The notes under the pieces were generated by a model. That model searched no databases and was not told the DNA's origin. It was given only the letters and a program-made list of their open reading frames with translations. Shown here in pieces: positions 27,594-36,310 of a DNA stretch of 64,000 nucleotides. Position 1 is the stretch's first letter. Each line of letters starts with the position of its first letter. The stretch comes from Nereida sp024640765 (GTDB taxonomy: Bacteria > Pseudomonadota > Alphaproteobacteria > Rhodobacterales > Rhodobacteraceae): NCBI GenBank assembly GCA_024640765.1, contig JAHEEK010000010.1, positions 1-64,000 of the forward strand. Direction: 5' to 3'. Both the position numbers and the translations under genes were made by a program.

Positions 27594-28223
27594 TTACGGA
27601 TTTGAAGGGAAATAGACGGGCTCTGAAGGGCTTAGCTCGTCCCACCGCTCGTATTTGTTCATGATCGATTGAAGCAGGGGCGACGCCAAAAAATCACTGA
27701 GCAATTTTTGAACGCGTGGGTAGGGCTGCTCTGCGAACCATGTCGCGTCAGTGTTCGCAAATTGCCGGATGAACGGCAGAATAGCGTAATCCGCCAGCGA
27801 TGCTGTATCACCGCCAAGCCAAGGTCCCGACAGGCACGCCTCAAGCGTTGCAATAAATGTGCACGCTTTCTCGCGCTCGGCGTTGGGGTCGGTGCCCGGA
27901 AAGCGCGTTGCGTATTTCGTGCGATCAAGCGCCGATTTGAATGGCCCGTCATTGAGTGCGATTAACTCAGCATCCTCGCCTGACAGTGCACCAAGCGGAT
28001 GATCTGCCAAGGCCCACTTCATTATATCAAGGCTTTCCTCAATCACCTCATCGCCAATCACCAAAACGGGAACTGTGCCTTTGGGAGATGCAGCAAGCAT
28101 TGCCGCCGGCTTATCGCGTAAGATGATCTCGCGCAGCTCAACGCGGGTTTGCGATAGCGTAATCGCCAAGCGTGCGCGCATCGCGTAGGGGCAGCGCCTG
28201 AATGAATAAAGTATAGGTGTCAT
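27594..28223 (-). CDS. Glutathione S-transferase N-terminal domain protein
   Basis: A 209-residue GST-like protein. The first domain begins LYSFRRCPYAMRARLAIT, with a CPYA loop as in glutaredoxin-like GSTs, then PKGTVPVLVIGDEVIEESLDIM (glutathione-binding Pro and Glu-Ser). The C-terminal helical domain has TASLADYAILPFIRQF with the N-cap Asp. The start overlaps the mtaB stop by four bases (ATGA), so it is translationally coupled to mtaB and dapF. Substrate unknown. Confidence 0.87.
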   Translation of the reverse strand: MTPILYSFRRCPYAMRARLAITLSQTRVELREIILRDKPAAMLAASPKGTVPVLVIGDEVIEESLDIMKWALADHPLGALSGEDAELIALNDGPFKSALDRTKYATRFPGTDPNAEREKACTFIATLEACLSGPWLGGDTASLADYAILPFIRQFANTDATWFAEQPYPRVQKLLSDFLASPLLQSIMNKYERWDELSPSEPVYFPSNP

Positions 28224-29473
28224 GCGACCAGATGTGTTGCCGTGTGCCCCACGATCACTGCCTGCACGATCTGGCTTTCTGGCTGATCTGTCTCAAAATG
28301 CACTTCGGTGAATTGTTCCGTGCGTCCCATCCTTGGGTTTTCCATCAGCACGTTGTGGGTCTGGCCCACTTGCTGGGCCAAATGCGCGTTAACCTGCGCA
28401 TCGCCAGCAGCCCGCAGCCGCGCCGCACGGTCTTTGATTGCGCCACCTTGCACCGCAGGCATGCGCGCAGCAGGCGTGCCGGGGCGTGGTGAATAGGGAA
28501 AAACGTGCAGCCACGTCAGATCGCATTCCTCAACCAGCTTCAAAGAATTCTCAAACATCTCTTCGGTCTCGGTCGGAAAGCCCGCAATGATGTCTGCGCC
28601 GAAAGTCATATCGGGGCGTAGCTTGCGCGCTTCTTGGCAGAATGCGATCGCGTCACCGCGTAGGTGCCGCCGCTTCATTCGCTTGAGGATTAGATCATCC
28701 CCCGCCTGCAGCGAAAGATGCAGATGTGGCATCAGGCGTGGCTGTGTTGCGATGGCTTCCATCAAGGCCTCGTCGACCTCAATACTATCGATGCTTGAAA
28801 TACGTAAACGGGGCAGGTCAGGCACCAATTTCAAAATGCGCATCACCAAGTCACCCAGTTTGGGTGCCATCGGTAAATCCGCACCCCATGAGGTCAGATC
28901 AACTCCAGTCAGAACGACCTCGTTGTATCCGCGCCCCACAAGCCGCTTGATCTGCTCAACCACCACGCCTGCGGCAACGGATCGTGAATTGCCGCGACCG
29001 TAAGGGATGATGCAAAATGTGCAGCGGTGATCGCATCCGTTCTGGACCTGCACATAGGCGCGGCTGCGTGTTCCAAAACCGTCAATCAAATGCCCTGCGG
29101 TTTCCGTAACAGACATAATGTCGTCAACTTGAACGGGCTCAACCTTACCGACAAAGTCCGCCGCAAGGCCTGACCATGTGCCAGCGTCCATTTTCTCGGT
29201 GTTGCCGATAACTGCATCGACCTCATCCATTTGGACGAAACTGTCGGGGTCAATTTGTGCGGCGCAACCGGTCACGATAACCTTGGCGTCGGGGTTTTCA
29301 CGACGCAGCTTACGGATGTCTTTGCGCGCTTTGCGCACAGCTTCGGCGGTCACAGCACAGGTGTTGATGATGACTGCATCATTTAGGCCAGCACCTTGGG
29401 CCAGCTCTTTCATCGCCTCTGTTTCATAGGCGTTCAGGCGGCATCCGTGGTTTGAGAAAACAGGTGCGCTCAT
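28220..29473 (-). CDS. mtaB: tRNA t6A37 methylthiotransferase
   Basis: A 417-residue radical-SAM methylthiotransferase that makes ms2t6A in tRNAs. The N-terminal MTTase domain holds three cluster cysteines (SNHGCRLNAYE, INTCAVTAEA, VTGCAAQ). The radical-SAM core has CDHRCTFCIIPYGRG, and the C-terminal TRAM-like region follows. The MtaB subgroup is suggested by the HGCRLN motif near the N-terminus. The ATG at 29473 overlaps the dapF stop (ATGA), and the gene is coupled downstream to the GST. Confidence 0.93.
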   Translation of the reverse strand: MSAPVFSNHGCRLNAYETEAMKELAQGAGLNDAVIINTCAVTAEAVRKARKDIRKLRRENPDAKVIVTGCAAQIDPDSFVQMDEVDAVIGNTEKMDAGTWSGLAADFVGKVEPVQVDDIMSVTETAGHLIDGFGTRSRAYVQVQNGCDHRCTFCIIPYGRGNSRSVAAGVVVEQIKRLVGRGYNEVVLTGVDLTSWGADLPMAPKLGDLVMRILKLVPDLPRLRISSIDSIEVDEALMEAIATQPRLMPHLHLSLQAGDDLILKRMKRRHLRGDAIAFCQEARKLRPDMTFGADIIAGFPTETEEMFENSLKLVEECDLTWLHVFPYSPRPGTPAARMPAVQGGAIKDRAARLRAAGDAQVNAHLAQQVGQTHNVLMENPRMGRTEQFTEVHFETDQPESQIVQAVIVGHTATHLVA

Positions 29474-30291
29474 AAGCCCGCCAACCAATCGGCTGTTAGA
29501 ACACCGTCAAAAACATGGGCTGTCGGGCCGGTCATCCACACGCCATCATCACGCCAGTCAATCACTAACGTGCCGCCATCTAGATCAATTCGCACTTTGC
29601 GTCCGGTCAATCCGCGACGATGCGCAGCAACAGCCGTGGCGCAAGAAGACGAACCAGAGGCAAGCGTGATACCTGCGCCGCGTTCCCATACGCGCATCCG
29701 CAGATGGTCAGGACCCAAAACATGGGCGACTTGGACGTTGCTGCGTTCGGGGTAAAGCGGATGGTGCTCGTGCTTATGACCAAAAGAAGCCAGATCAATT
29801 GCCTCGGCATCATCCACAAAGAAAGTGCAATGCGGGTTGCCCATGCCAGTCGCCGCAGGGCTGCCATCAATCGGAAGCGACAAAGTATCGAGCGGCTCGG
29901 CAAGCGGTACGTCGTGCCACTCAAGTTGCGGCTGGCCCATGTTGATCCATGTTTCACCGTCAACCATCACCGCCCGAAGTGCGCCGCGGTCCGTTTGAAG
30001 CGCAAGCTCTGTCACGCCCGTCATTGCCATTTCGCGCGCAGCGATACAGCGGGTCGCATTTCCGCACGCCCCAGAGGTGGACCCGTCCGAGTTGTAAAAC
30101 GTCAGACGCAGCCGGTCCTCGATGACGGCCAGTTGGTCGAATCCCACGCCGCGATTCCTGTCAGCGATGGCCGCAACCAGCTTTGCAGACACCAAAGGAC
30201 CACCATTACGACTGTCGATTACGACAAAATCGTTTCCGGCACCGTGCATTTTCATAAAATTGACGGGCATATGATCAGTATTTTTGGTCAT
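29470..30291 (-). CDS. dapF: Diaminopimelate epimerase
   Basis: A 273-residue cofactor-independent epimerase that turns LL- into meso-diaminopimelate for lysine and peptidoglycan. Visible are MKMHGAGNDFVVID, the first catalytic Cys in SGACGNATRC, and the second in ITLASGSSSCATAV, where the usual GSGACAA pattern is changed to GSSSCAT but Cys is kept. No clear ribosome binding site marks the start: ATG 30291 (MTKNTDH) and ATG 30270 (MPVNFMK) are both possible. First gene of dapF-mtaB-GST. Confidence 0.93.
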   Translation of the reverse strand: MTKNTDHMPVNFMKMHGAGNDFVVIDSRNGGPLVSAKLVAAIADRNRGVGFDQLAVIEDRLRLTFYNSDGSTSGACGNATRCIAAREMAMTGVTELALQTDRGALRAVMVDGETWINMGQPQLEWHDVPLAEPLDTLSLPIDGSPAATGMGNPHCTFFVDDAEAIDLASFGHKHEHHPLYPERSNVQVAHVLGPDHLRMRVWERGAGITLASGSSSCATAVAAHRRGLTGRKVRIDLDGGTLVIDWRDDGVWMTGPTAHVFDGVLTADWLAGL

Positions 30292-30388
30292 TTGAGCGGA
30301 TATAGGGATTTCATAATAAAAGGGAAAGAGATTCTGAAAAAACGGGGTTGACCCCATCGGAGTGTCTTTCTAGATAAGCGTCTTGTGT

Positions 30389-30464
30389 GGGCCCTTAGCT
30401 CAGCTGGTAGAGCGGCTGACTTTTAATCAGTAGGTCACAGGTTCGAACCCTGTAGGGCTCACCA
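30389..30464 (+). tRNA. tRNA-Lys (anticodon TTT)
   Basis: The acceptor GGGCCCT pairs with AGGGCTC, with one G-U pair, followed by A and an encoded CCA. The anticodon stem CTGA encloses the loop with TTT. The D arm TAGCTCAGCTGGTAGAGC and T arm GGTTCGAACCC are standard. Confidence 0.96.
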
Positions 30465-30471
30465 TATTACC

Positions 30472-30503
30472 AAGGGGTTAGCGGAAATCCCGCTGAGCCC
30501 TTT
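30472..30503 (+). terminator. Hairpin behind tRNA-Lys
   Basis: AAGGGGTTAGCGG pairs with CCGCTGAGCCCTT with one mismatch and a G-U pair around a short loop. It starts 8 bases after the tRNA. The T-rich tail (TTTGCCTTTC) is weak, so it could be a terminator or only a processing structure. Confidence 0.4.
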
Positions 30504-30717
30504 GCCTTTCAGCGAGACAAAACGGCGTAGAACTACGCTATTTAGCTGTATTGATGACTTGTTTTTGGCCTCAGAGTTAAGCACGCGCGTGCGTACGCGC
30601 CGCTGTGTTCTTGTGGGTGATTAGGCAGTTGAGCTGGTCATTAAACGGATAAGCTTGTTTTCGTGGTTGTGTGCTTTAGTGCTTTCGAATGAAAGCCGGA
30701 ACGTTCATTACTGGCTG

Positions 30718-31947
30718 ATGAGCGATACTGGCTACATCACCTTCATCAGACAAAATGCGCCTTTTCTCGCAACTGGGGCACTTTTGTCGTTCCTCTCAAG
30801 TTTTGGACAAACCTTCTTTATCTCGATCTTTGCCGGCGAAATCCGCGAGCAATATGAGCTGAGCAACGGTGATTGGGGGCTTATCTATATGATCGGAACG
30901 GCTGCCTCTGCCGCGGTAATGGTAGCCGCAGGCGGATTGGCTGACGGATACCGGGTCAAAGTTATCGGTGTCACGGTTGTCGTGCTTTTAGGGCTTTCAT
31001 GCGTTCTTATGGCACTCAATCCTCTTGCCTGTCTTCTGCCGTTAGTCGTGTTTCTGCTTCGTTTCTTTGGCCAAGGTATGACGACTCATGTTGCTAGTGT
31101 CGCGATGTCCCGTTGGTTTATCGCGACACGCGGGCGTGCTCTAGCGGTAGCAGCAATGGGGTTTATGTTAGGGGAGGCTGCCCTTCCCCTAGTTATGGTT
31201 TGGCTCAAATCGCAGGTTTCTTGGTACTTGATCTGGATAGGTTGCGCAGCCTTTTGTTTCTTTATGGCACCCGTTTTGTTTCGTCTTTTGTGGCTTGAAC
31301 GGACACCACAATCTGTTGCTAACAAGGACCAGTCACTCGGCTTGTTTGGCAAACATTGGACGCAAAATGAGGCCCTTAGTCACCCTTTGTTTTGGGCAAT
31401 GGCCCCAGCGGTGATGTCTTGTTCGGGTTTCGGAACAGCGTTCTGGTTTCATCAAGTTCATTTTGCTGAGATAAAAGGTTGGTCTCACCTTACTCTCGTA
31501 GCTGTGTTCCCTCTCGGTACAATCACATTGTTCATTTCTACTGTTGTTTACGGCTGGCTTGTGGATCGGGTTGGCGCTGTGCGTTTGCTCCCCTTTTACC
31601 TGATGCCGTATGTTGTTGCCTTTATCTTGCATTGGTACGCACCTTCGTTGGGCTGGACTGCATTAGCCGTTATCTTGATGGGCGCCGCTGGGGGAGGGCA
31701 GGCTACGTTGTTGAACGCATGTTGGGCTGAGTTTTTTGGTACGCTTCACCTTGGCTCCATAAAAGCGGCTGCAATGGCGCTGATGGTCTTGGGGTCAGCG
31801 ATTGGGCCGGGCTTAAGTGGCTGGCTCATCGATATTGGGATTGGATTTGAAGCTCAGATGCTTGGCTATTCGGCAACCTTTTCGATTGCTGCAATCCTGT
31901 TAATTTATCCGGTGGCCGTCGCACGACGATCAGTGCACATGCAATAA
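30718..31947 (+). CDS. MFS transporter
   Basis: A 409-residue protein with about twelve hydrophobic segments. The loop after segment 2 has GGLADGYRVKVIGV, the MFS cytoplasmic motif position (GxLaDrxGrkxv type), and a related GWLVDRVGAVRLL occurs in the second half. The substrate is unknown. I chose the ATG at 30718; an upstream frame from 30655 adds 21 residues of poor membrane character, and no strong ribosome binding site is seen for either. It stands alone downstream of tRNA-Lys. Confidence 0.8.
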   Translation: MSDTGYITFIRQNAPFLATGALLSFLSSFGQTFFISIFAGEIREQYELSNGDWGLIYMIGTAASAAVMVAAGGLADGYRVKVIGVTVVVLLGLSCVLMALNPLACLLPLVVFLLRFFGQGMTTHVASVAMSRWFIATRGRALAVAAMGFMLGEAALPLVMVWLKSQVSWYLIWIGCAAFCFFMAPVLFRLLWLERTPQSVANKDQSLGLFGKHWTQNEALSHPLFWAMAPAVMSCSGFGTAFWFHQVHFAEIKGWSHLTLVAVFPLGTITLFISTVVYGWLVDRVGAVRLLPFYLMPYVVAFILHWYAPSLGWTALAVILMGAAGGGQATLLNACWAEFFGTLHLGSIKAAAMALMVLGSAIGPGLSGWLIDIGIGFEAQMLGYSATFSIAAILLIYPVAVARRSVHMQ

Positions 31948-32216
31948 CAGATATCTCCACCACCTCGCTGTCTAGTATCAGATGTGTGTCATCACGCAGC
32001 TGCCGCATGTCTCGCTCCTCACAGCAACACTACGGCAGGCTGCACTAACAAGTCTACGGAAGTGTGTATTTGGGAGAGGGGCCGTTGGCTGCGTTCTGCA
32101 ATGAAGTTGCCTATGCGGACAAAGCTGCCCTCAACAATTCTCGGCCCAAAGTCCGCTTTACGCCCAAGCCTTAATAGTTAATCTGAACATAACGGTTCAT
32201 TTGGATTGAGGATACT
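31948..32216. other. Intergenic segment without recognised gene
   Basis: These 269 bases between the MFS and aspartate dehydrogenase genes contain only short frames. I recognise no RNA gene or repeat in them. GAGGATACT just before 32217 is the ribosome binding site of the next gene. Confidence 0.5.
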
Positions 32217-33011
32217 ATGCATAGAGTCGGGTTGATCGGTTACGGTGCTATGGCAAGTTTTGTTGCTAAACATCTTTCCGATAGCTCTTGGAAGTTGACC
32301 CATTGCATCGCGCGAAAAGGACGAGAAGCCGCGGCACACGCGGCCGTCGGCGATGAAGTTTCAATTTTTTATGGTGCGGATGACATCGACATCTTGCCCG
32401 ATCTTATCGTTGATTGTGCAGGGCATGTCGGGCTGAAGGCGCATGGCGCGGCATTTTTGCGTAGGGGCGTTCCCGTAGTGAGCGCGTCACTTGGCGCATT
32501 GGCAGATGTTAAAATCTATGAATGCTTGAAGACCGCTGCGCAGATCGGCAACTCTCAATTACAAATGGTGTCGGGGGCCATTGGCGCACTGGATGCGCTG
32601 TCTGCGGCAAATATCGGCGGTTTGAAGAGCGTTGTCTATACGGGAAGAAAGCCACCTGAAAGTTGGCGAGGTACGCCAGCAGAAGATGTTGCATCTCTTG
32701 ATAACCTAGAGGAAGCGATAACCCATTTTGAAGGTTCAGCTAGAGACGCAGCGCTGCGTTACCCAAAAAACGCCAACGTCGCGGCCGCAGTTGCCTTGGC
32801 CGGCATCGGTTTTGACAAAACGCAAACATGTTTGATCGCGGACCCGAAAGCGCAAGGAAACACGCATCATATTGCAGCTTGCGGTGCATTCGGATCGTTT
32901 GAGTTTTCGATTTCGGGTGTAAGTCTACCCGATACGCCGCGCACATCTGCACTTGCTGCGATGAGTGTCGTTGATCGGATTTTTCGTCAAAGTGAACCAA
33001 TGGTTATTTAA
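32217..33011 (+). CDS. nadX: Aspartate dehydrogenase
   Basis: A 264-residue protein of the L-aspartate dehydrogenase family, which oxidises aspartate to iminoaspartate with NAD(P), an alternative to NadB at the start of NAD synthesis. The Rossmann motif is VGLIGYGAMASFVAKHL (residues 4-20). GRKPPESWRGTP (about 143-154) and the catalytic His region RYPKNANVAAAVALAGIGFDKT (about 181) match the family. GAGGATACT precedes the ATG. No nadA or nadC neighbours are seen, so it could serve aspartate catabolism rather than NAD synthesis. Confidence 0.85.
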   Translation: MHRVGLIGYGAMASFVAKHLSDSSWKLTHCIARKGREAAAHAAVGDEVSIFYGADDIDILPDLIVDCAGHVGLKAHGAAFLRRGVPVVSASLGALADVKIYECLKTAAQIGNSQLQMVSGAIGALDALSAANIGGLKSVVYTGRKPPESWRGTPAEDVASLDNLEEAITHFEGSARDAALRYPKNANVAAAVALAGIGFDKTQTCLIADPKAQGNTHHIAACGAFGSFEFSISGVSLPDTPRTSALAAMSVVDRIFRQSEPMVI

Positions 33012-33328
33012 CGCTTACCGCGATACCATCGGTTTCACTAAAAGCAACCAATCATACACAGCGCAGCATCAAACACTTTGGGCTTAAAGCTGCCATTCGC
33101 CGCGCCTAAGGTGAATGCCCGCTCAAGGTGAAAAGCCAGCCAACGCATAATCTGTGTTCCCAAACCATGTTCGTCCAAAACTCCGCTAACACATTGTTTG
33201 CAACGCAGCAGCAGCCAGCACAGTGTTCAACACCGTAGTTCAGTGCTCAAAATAGTCTGCAACGCGGCAGAAAATATGTTTTTTGAAATATACAATTTAA
33301 GTGTCAGATGGCTATAATCAGAAGCTTG
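33012..33328. other. 317-base gap with no gene seen
   Basis: The gap lies between two convergent genes. It holds only short frames and no clear terminator or RNA fold. A short phrase recurs in it: GCAACGCAGCAG and GCAACGCGGCAG about 55 bases apart. I see nothing else. Confidence 0.5.
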
Positions 33329-34027
33329 TTATTTATTGGCAGAAGTTGCCTCGATCAGCAGTTTCGATATTGCTGCAGTTGACTGAGGGTTTTGTCCAGT
33401 TACCAAACGGCCGTCACGAACTGCGTGACTTGTAAAGTTGTCACTGCATTCAAACTTGGCACCTAATTCACGCAATCTGCTTTCGAGTAGGAATGGCTCT
33501 ATCCCAACAAGACCAATTTGAGCCGTTTCTGAGTCTGTGAAGCTGTTTAGTTTTAAACCTTTGACAAGCGGTTCTCCGTCGGGACGTTTGGCTTTAAGTA
33601 GACCAGACGGACCATGGCAAACAGCACCGATTACAGCACTCGCTGCCCATGCATCGCTTACAATCTTACCGATGGTGTCCGTATCAAAGTCCCACATTGT
33701 GCCATGACCACCGGCCAAAAAAATACATTGGTATGAAGCGCCATCAATTTTTTCCGCCTTTATCGTGTTGCGAAGTTTTTCCATCGCCTCTTTATCCTCC
33801 ATAAAGCGCGCAACCATTGGAGGACGTTCAGCTGGCTCGACTAAAGTCTTAGGGTCTGGAGGGGCTTCGCCGCCTTCGACCGATGCTATATCTACCTTAA
33901 ATCCGGCATGAGTTAATGCCCAGTATGGTGCTGCCATCTCATCATAGTAGAAGCCCGTTCCTCGACCTGTTGTGCCAAGTTCGGTGTGCGAGGTAAGAAC
34001 AATCAGTGCCCTGTTTTCAGTTTTCAT
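33329..34027 (-). CDS. Type 1 glutamine amidotransferase-like (DJ-1/PfpI, Hsp31-like) protein
   Basis: A 232-residue DJ-1/PfpI superfamily protein. The nucleophile elbow is IGAVCHGPSGLL with the reactive Cys, FLAGGHGTMWDF gives the conserved Gly-Gly-His-Gly, and TGFYYDEMAAPYWAL matches the Hsp31/glyoxalase III branch with its Glu. Such proteins act as methylglyoxal-handling or chaperone-like enzymes; the exact role here is unknown. It is 188 bases past the last cox gene on the same strand, without evident coupling to it. Confidence 0.85.
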   Translation of the reverse strand: MKTENRALIVLTSHTELGTTGRGTGFYYDEMAAPYWALTHAGFKVDIASVEGGEAPPDPKTLVEPAERPPMVARFMEDKEAMEKLRNTIKAEKIDGASYQCIFLAGGHGTMWDFDTDTIGKIVSDAWAASAVIGAVCHGPSGLLKAKRPDGEPLVKGLKLNSFTDSETAQIGLVGIEPFLLESRLRELGAKFECSDNFTSHAVRDGRLVTGQNPQSTAAISKLLIEATSANK

Positions 34028-34215
34028 TATTTATTGCCATCCCTAACTAACATTTTCAAACTAGCCTTCTCTTTGTATCTCTGACTTTAACGGCATCGAC
34101 CAACTGCGGATGTTCAGCGAATGACTTGGGCATGTGCTCAGGGTGGCGACCCAGTTGATTATGAATTGCAACCATTTTGGTCTACTGACTATGCTTCTGA
34201 TCACTTTTACGAAAA

Positions 34216-35151
34216 TCAAGCACTAGAGTGCTGGATTTCCTTGGGTAACGCAGCGACAATTTCTGCTAACGCAGACGTAGCGATAAAAGATGCATTCCGC
34301 AATGACGGCACCAACCCTATTGGGCCTCTTAGCCGGGACAGCTCGGTCTCAGGCACACCTCGTTCGCGCAAGGTGTCGCGGCGCATATCGTGGGTTCGAC
34401 GACTGCCCAGGCTCCCGATAAAAACCGCATCCGTGGTCAGGGCAGCTTGCAACAGACCCGGTTCCCAATCATGGTCATGAAACAACGTCAAAAAGGCGGC
34501 GTATTTGTCGAGCATCTCCATGCCATCCGCCTGCTGAAGCGACACTAGATGAACCGGGGGCTGGCTTGCCAGCTGCTCAACGGCGGCCAAATCCGTCGTA
34601 TCGGGTGACAAAAGGCAGATATCAAATCCCGCGGCGCTACCGGCCTGTGCGACCGAGCGAAATATCGCACCTCGTCCGGCAAGACAGAGGCGGAATCGTG
34701 GCATGTACGTGAACGCTGTAGACCGACCTTCCACGGCAAATTGCAGAGTTGCAGGGCGACGCGCAGCGAAGTCGGCATTCGCTGCTAGAATGGCGCTGAC
34801 GTCCGGGGTTGGATTGATCAGTACGTCCAACGCGCCGCCGCAGGGCAGTTTCAGATCAGCAAACCGCGACCCATTACCGTAGCTAATTAGCCTTTTGTCA
34901 CCCGACTCCAATGCGGCCATTGCATGGATATGAATGTCCCGGTCAATGCAGCCATTAGACAAGTAGCCGTGCATTTCGCCGCTTGCCACTACCAACGCAA
35001 GTGACCCAACCTCACGGGCTGCGCCGCCTTCTATAGCAAGCGACGTAATCAGGGCAAACGGATGTTCACGCCCGATCAAATCTGCTGCGGTGGCAATTAT
35101 ATCTGACGCATGCTCAGCGTAGGTCAGCACTTTATGTGGTAGCTTCTGCAT
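34216..35151 (-). CDS. coxI: XdhC-family Mo-cofactor maturation protein (CoxI-like)
   Basis: A 311-residue XdhC/CoxI protein, a family that binds molybdenum cofactor and delivers it in modified form to xanthine-dehydrogenase-type enzymes. The N-terminal domain has AREVGSLALVVASGEMHGYLSNGCIDRDI (about 47-75) and DLKLPCGGALDVLI. The C-terminal Rossmann-like domain ends with GSLGSRRTHDMRRDTLRERG and RLRGPIGL. It overlaps the coxG end by about 20 bases. Last gene of the cox cluster and the second XdhC paralogue in it; the name coxI is inferred from position and family. Confidence 0.85.
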   Translation of the reverse strand: MQKLPHKVLTYAEHASDIIATAADLIGREHPFALITSLAIEGGAAREVGSLALVVASGEMHGYLSNGCIDRDIHIHAMAALESGDKRLISYGNGSRFADLKLPCGGALDVLINPTPDVSAILAANADFAARRPATLQFAVEGRSTAFTYMPRFRLCLAGRGAIFRSVAQAGSAAGFDICLLSPDTTDLAAVEQLASQPPVHLVSLQQADGMEMLDKYAAFLTLFHDHDWEPGLLQAALTTDAVFIGSLGSRRTHDMRRDTLRERGVPETELSRLRGPIGLVPSLRNASFIATSALAEIVAALPKEIQHSSA

Positions 35152-35587
35152 CAAACACATTCGCAAGGGATTTGAAGAACTTTGAAGCGAGCTTTTTCGC
35201 AGTGCTTTGAATCAGACGGCTGCCTAGTTGTGCCAATTTCCCACCAATGTCTGCCTTCGCGTCATACCGCAAGGTTGTGGTGCCATCATCGTTCGCTGTT
35301 AGGGTCACATCCGCACCACCTTTCGCATGGCCTGCGGTTCCGCCGGAGCCTTGTCCTGTTAGGGAAAATGCATCCGGAGCACCGGAAGTGTCCAATTCAA
35401 CATTGCCACCGAAACGGGCTTTTACTGGGCCTACTTTGAGCAAAACCTTGGCTTCCAGTTCAGTGGCTGAGTGTTTGATCAGCTCTTCACAGCCCGGAAT
35501 GCACTGCTGTAAGATCTCTGGGTCGTTCAAGGCAGCATATACCTGCTCTTTAGAAGCGTTGATAATGATCTCGTCTGCGAGGTTCAT
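35132..35587 (-). CDS. coxG: CO dehydrogenase subunit G (CoxG, SRPBCC)
   Basis: A 151-residue START/SRPBCC protein. Family marks are ADEIIINASKEQVYAALNDPEILQQCIPGCEELI at the N-terminus and KVGPVKARFGGNVEL in the middle. CoxG is reported to recruit or anchor CO dehydrogenase at the membrane so that electrons reach quinone. AAAAAGGACATCC precedes the ATG at 35587. It starts 16 bases after the stop of a 33-residue ORF and overlaps the downstream XdhC gene. Confidence 0.9.
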   Translation of the reverse strand: MNLADEIIINASKEQVYAALNDPEILQQCIPGCEELIKHSATELEAKVLLKVGPVKARFGGNVELDTSGAPDAFSLTGQGSGGTAGHAKGGADVTLTANDDGTTTLRYDAKADIGGKLAQLGSRLIQSTAKKLASKFFKSLANVFDAEATT

Positions 35588-35603
35588 GAGGATGTCCTTT
35601 TTC

Positions 35604-35705
35604 TCAACAACAGGGGAATTTGATGGATGCAAGTGTTTCGGCTTGTTCTGGCGTCATCGCAAATTTGCGGCGCAGTCGTCCGATGAAAGTTCTGATTTTT
35701 TTCAT
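35604..35705 (-). CDS. Conserved-looking 33-residue ORF in the cox operon, ending Lys-Phe-Pro-Cys-Cys
   Basis: The minus strand has AGGAGG seven bases before an ATG at 35705 and reads 33 codons to TGA. The ATG overlaps the mocA stop as ATGA, and coxG starts 16 bases after its own stop, so it sits inside the operon with coupled translation on the upstream side. The product is a basic, amphipathic N-terminal half (KKIRTFIGRLRRKF) followed by MTPEQAETLASIKFPCC. I do not recognise a family. The double Cys at the C-terminus could bind a metal such as copper, which the CO dehydrogenase active site needs; that is inference. It is too short for ordinary ORF callers. Confidence 0.7.
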   Translation of the reverse strand: MKKIRTFIGRLRRKFAMTPEQAETLASIKFPCC

Positions 35706-36310
35706 AAGATAGCCTCCTGATGGTGCGTCGCCAGTGCTGAATACTCCGCTGGCGTGTCGACGTCGGCATAAAATCCGGGATCCGAGAGCGGTAAAAACCT
35801 CACATGCTCGGGATATTCACGGGTGAATTTTTTGCAGCCAGGTGCACGAGGGTCCATCAACAATCGGGCACGGAGCCTGTCTGGAACAACAATAGGGTTC
35901 CCGCGTTGCCCTTCATGTTGAGGAATAGCGATCTTCGCGGGGTCTTCAGCCGAGTGCGCTTTCAATAGTACCTCTAAATTAGAGGGGGTTAGTGATGGTT
36001 GATCTCCCAGTCCGATGAAGAACCGGTCACACCGCGCTAGCATTTGCAACCCGCAGGCCACAGACGTTGCCTGTCCCTGTGCGTAATCAGGATTAAAATG
36101 AATCTTCGCAGGGATGTCTTTCAACGCAGCTGTGATCAGGTCTGCCTGATGCCCAACGACAACGCAGATCGGGCGTTGTGTTGCCGAATGATACATCATT
36201 ACGGTACGACGTATCATGGGAATCCCACCGATCGGTAAAAGCAGTTTGTTACGATCGCCCATCCGGCGTGACAGGCCGGCAGCTAGCACTATTGCACCGG
36301 TCTCACTCAT
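35702..36310 (-). CDS. mocA: MocA-like molybdenum cofactor cytidylyltransferase
   Basis: A 202-residue GT-A-fold nucleotidyltransferase. The NTP-binding start is GAIVLAAGLSRRMGDRNKLLLPIGG, VVVGH and the metal-binding GLGDQPSLTP follow, and RGNPIVVP is typical of the MobA/MocA group. It would attach CMP to molybdopterin, giving the MCD form that CO dehydrogenase contains. It overlaps the upstream XdhC gene by eight bases and the 33-residue ORF by four (ATGA). The symbol reflects function; in cox clusters it is often left as an unnamed NTP transferase. Confidence 0.88.
   Translation of the reverse strand: MSETGAIVLAAGLSRRMGDRNKLLLPIGGIPMIRRTVMMYHSATQRPICVVVGHQADLITAALKDIPAKIHFNPDYAQGQATSVACGLQMLARCDRFFIGLGDQPSLTPSNLEVLLKAHSAEDPAKIAIPQHEGQRGNPIVVPDRLRARLLMDPRAPGCKKFTREYPEHVRFLPLSDPGFYADVDTPAEYSALATHHQEAIL

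Noticed and set aside
30580..30602. Alternating purine-pyrimidine stretch (ACGCGCGTGCGTACGCGC)
   Set aside because: It could form Z-DNA or a weak palindrome, but it is short and in an intergenic gap with no linked feature.
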